Notes under the pieces: generated by a model | The model's input: the letters and a program-made list of their open reading frames with translations, nothing else | Told to the model about the DNA's origin: nothing | Database searches by the model: none | Assembly (NCBI GenBank): GCA_965651255.1 | Contig: CBFGRU010000003.1 | Span: 1-37,445, forward strand | DNA: 37,445 nt | DNA from: CBFGRU01 sp965651255 | GTDB lineage: Bacteria; Planctomycetota; Phycisphaerae; Phycisphaerales; SM1A02 | Direction of reading: 5' to 3' | Position numbers and translations under genes: made by a program | Shown here: positions 15,855 through 23,660 of the stretch, piece by piece | Layout: each line of letters begins with the position of its first letter | How positions within the stretch are numbered: position 1 is the first letter of the stretch

Positions 15855-16889
15855 TCAGTTGCCCTCGTTCCCACTGGTTCGAGCGGTTTCCGAACCACCC
15901 GCGGCTGGACTCTCGGAAATCGGCCGGGTGACCAGCGGCGACTGACCATCGCCGTTCATCGGTTGCGGTACACCACTGATGTTGTTGCCCGATGAAATCA
16001 GGTGGAACGGTGCAAGGTTCATGGCGGGAATGAAGAACGTTGAATTCTGCGCTGCCGTCTGTTCAAGTGCATCAAGCCAGACGAGAAGCTTTGCAAACTC
16101 CGGTTCTTCGTTCAGTTCCGCGATTGCAACGGCGGCGGCTTTCTCACCTTCGGCCTTGATTTCTTCCGCGAGTCGATCGGCGAATGCGCGAATCTTTGAC
16201 GCCTTTTCGGCAGCATCGGCGAGAATGCGGTCGTACTCCGCTTCCCCTTCCTGCCGCTGCATGTCGGCCAGGATCTTGCGCTCCTGTTCCATGCGTCGAA
16301 TCACGTTCTCAGTCGTCTGCGCGGGCAGAAGAACCTGCGCCAATCCGACGACATGCGGTTCAATGCCCAACGACTTCAATGTGCGGTTCGAGTCATCCTG
16401 ACCGCTGCTGAGTCGCTCGAGAATCGCGGCCTCCGCTTCAGCGAGCCGACTGCCCGATCCGATCAGTTCATTGAATCGATACTGGCTCAACACGGCGCGA
16501 GTGTTGTTTCGAAGCCAAAGCTCGAGATTCCGGTGTGCGGCCTCGATTCCCGGATAGGCCTTTGCGAAGGCAAGGGGACCCTCTCCCACCTCATCGACCT
16601 TCCAGAGGAGAAATGCCTTGACGATCACCTGGAGCCCGTCGGAAGTCGGCACGGTGTCCAGACGAGTCTCCACAAGCTGGTACCGGGTATCGAGGGTTCG
16701 CACGGTCTGAAACGGCGCGGGCCATTTCATTTTCGGTCCCGGTTCAGAGACCACGCTCCCTGCACCTTCGCTCCGGCCGAGCGTGCTGACGATCGCGACT
16801 TCGTGAAACGGAACGCTGTACGACGTGGTGAACGCGATGAGCGCCGCAAGGATCACGAAACCGATGATGCTGGCAAAGTATTTATTCAT
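15855..16889 (-). CDS. SPFH-domain membrane protein, HflC-like
   Basis: A 344-residue protein with one N-terminal transmembrane helix (about 5-24) and an SPFH domain starting at YSVPFHEVAIVSTLGRS (24-40). The HflC pattern is then clear: GPKMKWPAPFQTVRTLDTRYQ, the IEPHVVGLAQVLLP strand, and the long helix ENVIRRMEQERKILADMQRQEGEAE with many Ala/Glu heptads. The C-terminal ~50 residues are low-complexity Ser/Gly/Pro. In E. coli, HflC partners HflK and FtsH to control membrane protein degradation. This gene sits 17 nt after the polytopic SPFH gene and 2 nt before the HflK-like one, so three SPFH subunits are made from one message. Confidence 0.88.
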   Translation of the reverse strand: MNKYFASIIGFVILAALIAFTTSYSVPFHEVAIVSTLGRSEGAGSVVSEPGPKMKWPAPFQTVRTLDTRYQLVETRLDTVPTSDGLQVIVKAFLLWKVDEVGEGPLAFAKAYPGIEAAHRNLELWLRNNTRAVLSQYRFNELIGSGSRLAEAEAAILERLSSGQDDSNRTLKSLGIEPHVVGLAQVLLPAQTTENVIRRMEQERKILADMQRQEGEAEYDRILADAAEKASKIRAFADRLAEEIKAEGEKAAAVAIAELNEEPEFAKLLVWLDALEQTAAQNSTFFIPAMNLAPFHLISSGNNISGVPQPMNGDGQSPLVTRPISESPAAGGSETARTSGNEGN

Positions 16890-16906
16890 GGCTGCTGGTT
16901 TCCGCC

Positions 16907-19102
16907 TCAGTTTCCACGATCAATGGCTTCTTCAAAGTTCAGGACCTGGTCATCCTGCATCATCTCGACATCAATGTCGAAGATGCGAGGATCAACCGCG
17001 AGGAAGTACTTGCGCGCATCACGCATGACGCGCGTCAAGACATCCATCGTCAGGTACTCTCGATAAATCTCAGGGCCGGCACGATACGCTTCCAGCCGGC
17101 CGGCGAATCGTCGCGCACGGGCTTCCTCAGCCAGTGGCCGAATCCATCGTTGCGACCGCGCACCGGCGATCTTGTTTGCGGCCATTCCCCCGGCACTGCG
17201 CAGTGCCTCCTCGACTTCGGCTGTGAGTTGCGCCAGCTCGTCGGGTGAGACGTTTGAATCACTCCGTTTCTGCTGGTACTCATCGATCTTGGAGGCGATT
17301 CGCTCTCCGGCCGACGCACTGCCTGCCACTCGCGTCAGACTTTCGTTGTACACCCGACGCGCCTGGGAGATGCGCTGTTGCTTCATCTGTCGGTTGAATG
17401 CCAACTCTTCGAACGTTCGCGCTGCGGTCTTCGCCGGCCTGATCCAGGGCACCGCTACGCGCACCACATCAACGCCGGCCTTCTGAGCATCAAATGCACG
17501 CTGAATTCGCATGCGCAAAGACTCGGTCATGTCGGCGGCCTGCGTCGCGATGATTGCATTCAGGTTCTGTTGAGAGGCGTACTGAGTCACCTCGCGTAAC
17601 GCAAGATCCTTCAGTGCCCGCTCGCGATTGGTCAGTCGCTGGCGACGTTCAACATCATCATTCGAGAAGGTCATCCAGTCGAGAAGGCCGTTCACCCCGT
17701 CAGGCGTCTCACGAATGCGGTAGTAGACGACGATCTCGGTCTCGATGAGCGCAAACTCATCACTCAATCGTTCGGCCTGCGCCTCGGCCTGTCGCTGCTC
17801 ATCGGTCATGGTCGCTTCCTGCAGCGACTCACTTTGCTCCATCGCTTCCTGCATCTCTTCGCGCAACTGCTGCAACTCACTGGAATCCTGCTGCTGACCT
17901 GCTGCGACCAGGAACGGATCGAGTTCGGCATCTGTGCGCAGCTCCTCGGACCAGAGATGCGGCGCATTCTCCTGACCCGGAAGCCACCTCATCTGGGCCG
18001 TCAACGGGAGTTCACGAATTCGCGCTACGTCGTAGATCTTGGCACGTTCAATCGGCCAAGGGAGCTTAAACATTGGCCCCGACCCATACACGTTGTTACC
18101 AACGATCAATCCACCGCGCAAACGAACGGCCTGTTGATGCGCTTCCACAACGACAATGCAGTTCAGGACGATCAGTACGCCAAGCGTGAACAACACCAGC
18201 AGATTCAATCGACGAACGAGGAGCTGATAGCCCCACGAACTCGTCACATCGAAACCGAACTGGTAGTTCACCGCTTCATTGATGGAACGAACGATTGAAT
18301 CAGGGGCTGAAAGCAGACTCAGGAGGCGGCTGTCAAACGCCGGTCTGGGAACCTCGCCGGGCTTGCGGGGCCGATAGAGATTCAGAACAAAGTTGAGCGC
18401 AATCTCCCCTGCATTCACGAACATGAAGATGGGAAGCGCTCGGGCAATCGCTTCAATCACATCGACATTGTCAAGAAAAACGAAGATGTACCCTGCTGCC
18501 AGGGCCATGGAGACCAGCGCGTTCCCGACCATGAACCCCGCCCCACCCCGTAAATTCTGCCACGCCTCAATCCGGGCCATTCCGGCAATGAAACGTGAGA
18601 AAATGAACGAGGCGAGCGCCAGCGCAAGACAAATCGAAACAGCGAACCCGGTATCCGGCGTAATGACAAACCCTGTGCCGGCATCAACTGCATCGAGATT
18701 ACTGAACCAACGCAACCACGCCAGCCCCATGATGACGAGCACGCCCGCAATCACCAGACTGAGGATCGGCATGAGCCACTTGTGCATGAGGTCCAGACGA
18801 CGCGACTGCACTCGAATGCCTTCAGCATCCGCATCAAAGGCCGAACCACCGCGCATTCGTGACTGCTGCAGTTCATCAATCTCGAGCGCTTCAAGCCGCT
18901 CGAGCTTGTGCTGATGGAAGATCAGGACGAGGCCAAGCCAGGCAAGTGACCCGGTCAGAACGTAGGTCGCCGCGACACTGAGCGACGTGTCACGCCGCAC
19001 GAGTCCGAAGACCATCATTCCAATCCCAAAGATCAATTGGAGCAGGAGCCCAAAGCCCGCTACTCGCGTCGCCCGCTGGTACGCAAAGTGATCGATTCTC
19101 AT
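16907..19102 (-). CDS. Polytopic SPFH-domain protein with seven predicted TM helices and coiled-coil insertion
   Basis: A 731-residue protein. Hydrophobic segments at about 12-35, 44-62, 110-130, 152-172, 188-209, 219-242 and 299-318 predict seven membrane helices. The last leads into an SPFH domain starting at VVVEAHQQAVRLRGG (317-331), then GPMFKLPWPIERAKIYDV. Residues ~400-450 form a Gln/Glu-rich coiled-coil insertion inside the SPFH domain, after which typical strands (IETEIVVYYRI) and helices resume up to ~590. A second helical region with Arg/Ala heptads follows. Ordinary HflK has a single helix, so the six extra N-terminal helices are unusual. It is the first gene of the SPFH/ABC operon, starting across a 305-nt gap from a divergent ABC-2 permease. 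It could be the organiser of the complex; that is inference. Confidence 0.82.
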   Translation of the reverse strand: MRIDHFAYQRATRVAGFGLLLQLIFGIGMMVFGLVRRDTSLSVAATYVLTGSLAWLGLVLIFHQHKLERLEALEIDELQQSRMRGGSAFDADAEGIRVQSRRLDLMHKWLMPILSLVIAGVLVIMGLAWLRWFSNLDAVDAGTGFVITPDTGFAVSICLALALASFIFSRFIAGMARIEAWQNLRGGAGFMVGNALVSMALAAGYIFVFLDNVDVIEAIARALPIFMFVNAGEIALNFVLNLYRPRKPGEVPRPAFDSRLLSLLSAPDSIVRSINEAVNYQFGFDVTSSWGYQLLVRRLNLLVLFTLGVLIVLNCIVVVEAHQQAVRLRGGLIVGNNVYGSGPMFKLPWPIERAKIYDVARIRELPLTAQMRWLPGQENAPHLWSEELRTDAELDPFLVAAGQQQDSSELQQLREEMQEAMEQSESLQEATMTDEQRQAEAQAERLSDEFALIETEIVVYYRIRETPDGVNGLLDWMTFSNDDVERRQRLTNRERALKDLALREVTQYASQQNLNAIIATQAADMTESLRMRIQRAFDAQKAGVDVVRVAVPWIRPAKTAARTFEELAFNRQMKQQRISQARRVYNESLTRVAGSASAGERIASKIDEYQQKRSDSNVSPDELAQLTAEVEEALRSAGGMAANKIAGARSQRWIRPLAEEARARRFAGRLEAYRAGPEIYREYLTMDVLTRVMRDARKYFLAVDPRIFDIDVEMMQDDQVLNFEEAIDRGN

Positions 19103-19407
19103 CGGATCGTTGGCCCTTACCAGTCTTGCTGTCGAAGCTCCGTGTCTACGCCACGTCGCTCTGGCTGAAGTCTGTCAAGCGTGAGAAATGACTCAACCGC
19201 CGTCTGGACCCTGTTCGGGGCCATCAGGCGGAAGGCGAATGATAGCGGATCGCCCTGACAGACCAAACCGACGAACCCGCTTCCGGCTCACTACGTACAC
19301 TGCGGGTACTCAGGTTCGGCCCGTCGGAAGGAATTTGCTATTCTTCCGCCCATCTCTTGGTCACCGCCTGAGTCTCGAGATTCCCGATTTCGGAGATTGG
19401 CCCCCTC
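19103..19407. promoter_or_regulatory. Divergent intergenic region between SPFH operon and ABC-2 permease
   Basis: The region is 305 nt without a credible gene. It must hold promoters for both directions. The clearest structure is the imperfect palindrome near 19325-19348. Near it, TATTCT (19339-19344) could serve as a -10 element for the plus-strand permease, but I find no convincing -35. No riboswitch-like fold was recognised. Confidence 0.4.
19325..19348. repeat. Imperfect palindrome upstream of ABC-2 permease
   Basis: CGGAAGGAAT and ATTCTTCCG form a nine-base-pair inverted repeat with one bulged base and a five-base centre (TTGCT). It lies about 60 nt upstream of the permease start, overlapping a possible -10 element. 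It could be an operator or an mRNA leader hairpin; the sequence alone does not decide. Confidence 0.35.
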
Positions 19408-20541
19408 ATGTTTGAACAGCTCCTGGCGATCACTCGAAACACCTTCTTCGAGAGCATTCGTCAACCCATCGTACTTGTGCTGCTCGTCGTTGCGACGCTG
19501 CTGATCATTTTCTCCAATGCGACCAGTGCATTCACGATGGAGGATGACCAGAAGATGCTGGTCGACATCGGCTTGGCGACGATCTTCATCTTCGGAGCGC
19601 TGCTTGCATCGTTTATCGCCAGCAACGTACTCACGCGCGAGATCGAGAACCGCACGGTACTCACTGTCATCTCGAAGCCCGTGGGACGACCGCTGTTTGT
19701 CATCGGCAAATTTCTTGGGGTCGCCGGCGCGATCATCATCGCCACGCTCTACATGGCATTCGTGTTTCTACTGGTCGAAAATCACGGGGTCATGGAAACT
19801 GTTCGCCACCCCTACCATCTGCCGGTCATCATCTTCGGCATCATTGCCGCCGTCGTGTCGGTCGCAGTCGGCATCTGGTGTAACTTTTTCTATGGACGAG
19901 TCTTTACCAGCACGGTCATCTGCACCATCACACCTCTCGCAGGCCTTGCGTACCTGTTTTCGCTGATGTTTGACCCACACTTCGCCCCGCGCGCGATGTC
20001 TGCCAGCTTTGAGCCGAACATCTGGATGGCGATTGGCGCCCTCATTGTTGCGATCATCGTACTGACCGCCATTTCCATCGCTGTCAGCACGCGATTGAGC
20101 CAGTTGATGACGATCATCGTAACCGTCGGGGTCTTCGTGTTCGGCATGCTTTCCGATGCTCTCTTTGGCGAGCCAATCAGTCAATATGAAGATGCATGGA
20201 TGCAGGTCGCCAAGCAGCAGGGTGAAGTGCAGATGGTCGAAGTGCCAGATCGAATTGTCTACACAACCGGTGAAGTGTACGAGACGACGAAAGAAGTTGA
20301 AGTACCCGACGCGCCGCTCACTTCATACTCGACCAGCGGCCAATTCTGGGTGTACACAGGCCTCAAGGTTGTCTATGGGATCGTCCCGAACTTCCAGGTC
20401 CTCTGGCTGAGCGACGCAGTGACACAGAGGCACGTAATCCCCGGCAGTTATCTGCTGAAGGTTTCGATCTACGGCCTGTGCTTCGTCATCGCATCGCTCG
20501 CGATGGCGACAATCCTGTTCCAGACGCGCGAAGTCGGTTGA
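19408..20541 (+). CDS. ABC-2-type permease, no ATPase encoded beside it
   Basis: The 377 residues form about six membrane helices. Near residues 75-98 it carries the same signature as the 604-aa permease (REIENRTVLTVISKPVGRPLFVIGK), the cytoplasmic loop that meets an ABC ATPase. A hydrophilic segment (~255-315, with repeated Val-Glu/Thr-rich stretches) lies between the fifth and sixth helices and probably faces outward. The start ATG is preceded by GGAG twelve bases upstream. No ATPase gene follows; the closest is that of the divergent operon. It may therefore share that ATPase, or use one encoded elsewhere. Confidence 0.83.
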   Translation: MFEQLLAITRNTFFESIRQPIVLVLLVVATLLIIFSNATSAFTMEDDQKMLVDIGLATIFIFGALLASFIASNVLTREIENRTVLTVISKPVGRPLFVIGKFLGVAGAIIIATLYMAFVFLLVENHGVMETVRHPYHLPVIIFGIIAAVVSVAVGIWCNFFYGRVFTSTVICTITPLAGLAYLFSLMFDPHFAPRAMSASFEPNIWMAIGALIVAIIVLTAISIAVSTRLSQLMTIIVTVGVFVFGMLSDALFGEPISQYEDAWMQVAKQQGEVQMVEVPDRIVYTTGEVYETTKEVEVPDAPLTSYSTSGQFWVYTGLKVVYGIVPNFQVLWLSDAVTQRHVIPGSYLLKVSIYGLCFVIASLAMATILFQTREVG

Positions 20542-20582
20542 TCCGGTCGGCGGTGAGTTTCGACGATCAGATACCCAAGGGG

Positions 20583-21179
20583 TCAGATCGGGTCATAGAC
20601 CTGCTGGTCCCACGAGGCCGCTTCTTCTCGAATTCTTGCCCGTGAGAACCAAATGATGAGGAACACCGGGAGGGCAAGTGAAAACACCAAACCGCATCCC
20701 ATCGTGAGCATCATCATCATTTGTTGCTGACCCGCGGTCACACCTTGAGCAGGCGCCGTCGGCGACAGCATGTACTGGATCATCGTTGCAACCAGCGCCC
20801 ACGGCACGGTGATCCAGGACCAGAGAAGGAGCAGCCCTCGCGACTTGCTACGCCGCTTGATGAGTTGAATGGAGCCATACAACAACAGCGTCGCCATGGC
20901 CAGGCCGATCATTCCGGAACCGATGGCCCAACCGATGGGCGGAATGCCGGCCTTGATCTGATCAATCTGCTCCGTCGTCACGCCGGGCTGATTCTCAATC
21001 ATCCCGATGTACCAGGGCATGATGAACGGCGATGCCACTCCACAGCAGCCGCCCAGGTACCCGAGGACGGCCACGATGATGCCGAAGACCGCAACGACGG
21101 TGGGCCAACTACTACGCTCGCCGCTGACAAACTCCCCTTCGGTAGGTGGACTGCTCATCATGAAGTCATCCTGTGTCAT
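20583..21179 (-). CDS. Small membrane protein with four predicted TM helices
   Basis: From the ATG at 21179, chosen because a strong GAGGAGAG ribosome binding site lies five bases upstream, the protein has 198 residues. Four hydrophobic segments are visible: around VVAVFGIIVAVLGYLGGCCG, IGWAIGSGMIGLAMATLLLYG, LLWSWITVPWALVATMIQYM and the Met-rich MMMLTMGCGLVFSLALPVFLIIW. A Cys pair (GGCCG) follows the first helix. The C terminus is short, charged and cytoplasmic. I do not recognise a family. It lies 124 nt downstream of pheS, where pheT often stands, and converges with the permease at 20541. No function can be stated. Confidence 0.7.
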   Translation of the reverse strand: MTQDDFMMSSPPTEGEFVSGERSSWPTVVAVFGIIVAVLGYLGGCCGVASPFIMPWYIGMIENQPGVTTEQIDQIKAGIPPIGWAIGSGMIGLAMATLLLYGSIQLIKRRSKSRGLLLLWSWITVPWALVATMIQYMLSPTAPAQGVTAGQQQMMMMLTMGCGLVFSLALPVFLIIWFSRARIREEAASWDQQVYDPI

Positions 21180-21303
21180 CGCAACTCTCCTCTTCAAGGC
21201 GCATCTCGGCCTCGTTCATCGTGAAGCATGACCGAAGTCACTGTCTCTGACAAGTCACCTCACGGACTCCTTGGGACAAGTTGTAGATCGATTGCATGAT
21301 CGC

Positions 21304-22287
21304 TCAGAACTGCCGCAGGAACCGGCCATCGTTTTCAAAGAGCCACCGGATATCGGGGATCCCGTACTTCCGCATCGCGATTCGTTCGATACCGAGACCG
21401 AAGGCAAATCCATTCCACTCTTCAGGGTCATAGCCAACCGCTTCAAGCACCTTCGGGTCAACCATGCCGCAGCCGCCGAGTTCAACCCATTGATACTCGC
21501 CCTTGATGCGCATCTTCATATCGACTTCGGCCGACGGTTCCGTGAAAGGGAAGAAACTCGGGCGCATCCGCACCTCAGCCCCCGGACCGAAGTATGCCCG
21601 CGCGAATTGAAACAGTGTGGACTTCAGATCTGACAAAGTCACCTGCCGATCCACATACAACCCTTCGACCTGATGAAACATACTGTAATGGGTTGCATCA
21701 TGCGTATCGGGGCGGTAAACGCGCCCAATCGCAATGATCTTCAGTGGCGGCTCGGTTGTCTCCATCGCCCGAATCTGCACTGTCGACGTTTGTGAGCGCA
21801 GCATGCGGTTCGCGCCCATGAAGAAATTATCATCGGGCTCACGCGCGGGATGCCCTTCGGGAATGTTGAGTGCGGTGAAGTTATGCCATTCATCTTCAAC
21901 TTCCGGGCCCACCGCGACAGCGAAGCCCATGTTCGCAAAGACATCCGTGATCTCTTCTACTGTTCTCGTCAGAATGTGGCGACGGCCAAGACCAGCCGGC
22001 AGTCCAGGTTCCGTCAGATCGACAAACGTGCGCAAGCTCGTCTTTGTGGAGAGTCGCGATTGCGCTTCGGCGAATGCCGATTCCAATGCGGCCTTCACCT
22101 CGTTCATACGCTTGCCGACGGCGGGTTTGTCGCTCTTCGCAACATCCTTCATTTGCGGCATGATGGTCTTGAGCTGCCCCTTCATGCCGAGATACCGCAC
22201 GCGCCATGCTTCGAGTGCTTCGACTCCACCCACCCCGCGGAGTTCCGCAAGGGCGCTTGACTCAAGTTGATTCAGCGTGTCCAACAT
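21304..22287 (-). CDS. pheS: Phenylalanine-tRNA ligase alpha subunit
   Basis: The catalytic alpha subunit that charges tRNA-Phe. The 327 residues match the bacterial length. A helical N-terminal arm (1-85) that binds tRNA precedes the class II synthetase core: GPEVEDEWHNFTALNIPEGHPARE (127-150), a motif 2 region MRPSFFPFTEPSAEVDM near 245-260, and motif 3 GLGIERIAMRKYGIPDIR near 302-319. The usual DTFY/W segment after HPAR reads DDNFFMG here. The beta-subunit gene pheT, which commonly follows pheS, is not in the window; a membrane-protein gene comes instead, so the subunits are encoded apart. Confidence 0.95.
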   Translation of the reverse strand: MLDTLNQLESSALAELRGVGGVEALEAWRVRYLGMKGQLKTIMPQMKDVAKSDKPAVGKRMNEVKAALESAFAEAQSRLSTKTSLRTFVDLTEPGLPAGLGRRHILTRTVEEITDVFANMGFAVAVGPEVEDEWHNFTALNIPEGHPAREPDDNFFMGANRMLRSQTSTVQIRAMETTEPPLKIIAIGRVYRPDTHDATHYSMFHQVEGLYVDRQVTLSDLKSTLFQFARAYFGPGAEVRMRPSFFPFTEPSAEVDMKMRIKGEYQWVELGGCGMVDPKVLEAVGYDPEEWNGFAFGLGIERIAMRKYGIPDIRWLFENDGRFLRQF

Positions 22288-22483
22288 TTCGCAGAGTGTA
22301 GTCAGATAGGAATGCCCTGTCGTCCACGTCTCATAATCGCAGAATCAATCCGCAGCGACTTTCCCCATCGACATCAACTGCAGTCCTTACCGTGCGCCAT
22401 CGACGAATCGCTTTCCTCCTGCCCTCACGAATTGAATCCTCGATTCACCGTGTCGTTTCGTTGTCAGCACGGGAGGACTCGCG

Positions 22484-22870
22484 ATGGACAATCGAACTCG
22501 ATCACCTCGCATTGTTCGCCTGCGCGATCTGGCTGCGGGATCGGCGGTTCTGATCTCCGGCCTCTCGCTCATCAACGCCGTGTGGACACAGGGGAGCCAG
22601 GACGCGGTAAACCTCATGATCCTTGCGTTCGGATTTGCCGGGGTCCTGATCATTGTCAGTTACACCTTCGGGGCGGTCTTTGACCGTATCGCTCGGTACT
22701 GCCCAAGTATCTTCCGACCGCGGCAATCCGGCACCTGGGTCATTGCGCTCGTGCCGTTCATCGCGGCGGCGATCTGCTTCATCTGGAGCGATCGCACGGC
22801 CGTGATGGCAAGACTCACTCACGCGATACGCATCATGCTTGACCGATTGACCGAACTCTCGTTCGCATGA
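22484..22870 (+). CDS. Small hypothetical membrane protein, three predicted TM helices
   Basis: 128 residues with a basic N terminus and three hydrophobic stretches (about 20-35, 44-66 and 85-103), ending in an amphipathic helix. The ATG at 22484 is preceded by GGGAGG at ideal spacing, which supports real translation. It is divergent from pheS and convergent with the ribosomal cluster; its stop is 29 nt from that cluster's terminator. I recognise no family and can propose no function. Confidence 0.65.
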   Translation: MDNRTRSPRIVRLRDLAAGSAVLISGLSLINAVWTQGSQDAVNLMILAFGFAGVLIIVSYTFGAVFDRIARYCPSIFRPRQSGTWVIALVPFIAAAICFIWSDRTAVMARLTHAIRIMLDRLTELSFA

Positions 22871-22898
22871 CGGCCGAAGTGCGAGGACACATCAGCTC

Positions 22899-22930
22899 GA
22901 AAAAAAGACCACTCCATTCGGAGTGGTCTT
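22899..22930 (-). terminator. Rho-independent terminator of the ribosomal cluster
   Basis: On the minus strand the stem AAGACCACTCC (22930-22920) and GGAGTGGTCTT (22915-22905) encloses a four-base loop and is followed by a run of seven T. This is a textbook intrinsic terminator, 28 nt after the rplQ stop. The same hairpin would be weaker for the converging plus-strand gene. Confidence 0.93.
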
Positions 22931-22958
22931 CACGACGACTTCAATTGAATCCCCGAAG

Positions 22959-23618
22959 TTACTCTGCAGCCGCGTTGCCATCTTCAGTAGAGGATGCTGG
23001 CGACTCCACCACTTCCGCAGCGGCCTGCCCCTTTGCTTCAGCCACTCCGGCCTTTCGAAGTTTGGCTGCAAATGCGGTACGGTTGTCGGCCTGGGTCCGC
23101 CGACGGCTCTTTCCGCCCTTGATCTCCGGCCCTTCCTCACGGCCGACAAGCTGAAGCATCACGAGATCTGTTCCATCACCAAGCCGATGCCGACCGAGCT
23201 TGACGATCCGGGTGTAGCCACCCGCGCGCTCGTCAAAGAGTGGTGCGACCTTGGTCAGAATGTGCTGCACAAGGCGTGGCGCTTTCCGCAACTCGCCATA
23301 GCGGTTGAACTCGATGTCCTCTTCCGAAGGCAGCTCGAAGAATTCGTTGTCCTTCTTCTGGTCTCCGACTGCGGGATCCGCAACCCAACTGTGAATCCGA
23401 CGATCATTGATCATCGATTCAAGTTGACGCCGGGCGTTCAAACCACCTTTCTTGGCAATCGTGATCGCGCGTTCAACGAATGGCTGAACTGCCTTTGCCT
23501 TCGGCATGGTGGTTGTGATCTGACCGTGCTCGAAAAGCGCCGCCGCAAGATTGCGCAACATCGCTCGGCGGTGCGCACTCGTGCGATTGAGATGACGTCC
23601 ATGGACGCGGTGACGCAT
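22959..23618 (-). CDS. rplQ: Ribosomal protein L17, with insertion and C-terminal extension
   Basis: L17 of the large subunit. The start MRHRVHGRHLNRTSAHRRAM and the later GGYTRIVKLG are diagnostic. At 219 residues it is much longer than E. coli L17 (127). About 35 residues (roughly 76-112, acidic and aromatic) are inserted where the family has a tight turn after NARRQ, and an Ala/Glu-rich tail follows residue 165. The core appears intact. It is the last gene of the cluster, 42 nt after rpoA. Confidence 0.95.
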   Translation of the reverse strand: MRHRVHGRHLNRTSAHRRAMLRNLAAALFEHGQITTTMPKAKAVQPFVERAITIAKKGGLNARRQLESMINDRRIHSWVADPAVGDQKKDNEFFELPSEEDIEFNRYGELRKAPRLVQHILTKVAPLFDERAGGYTRIVKLGRHRLGDGTDLVMLQLVGREEGPEIKGGKSRRRTQADNRTAFAAKLRKAGVAEAKGQAAAEVVESPASSTEDGNAAAE

Positions 23619-23660
23619 GATGACAGACTCCGTGTGACTTTCCTAATCGCCAGCGTGCAT

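Noticed and set aside
14371..16889. Naming the two smaller SPFH genes hflK and hflC outright
   Set aside because: Similarity is good, but the third SPFH protein, the exporter context and the absence of ftsH leave a specialised role possible.
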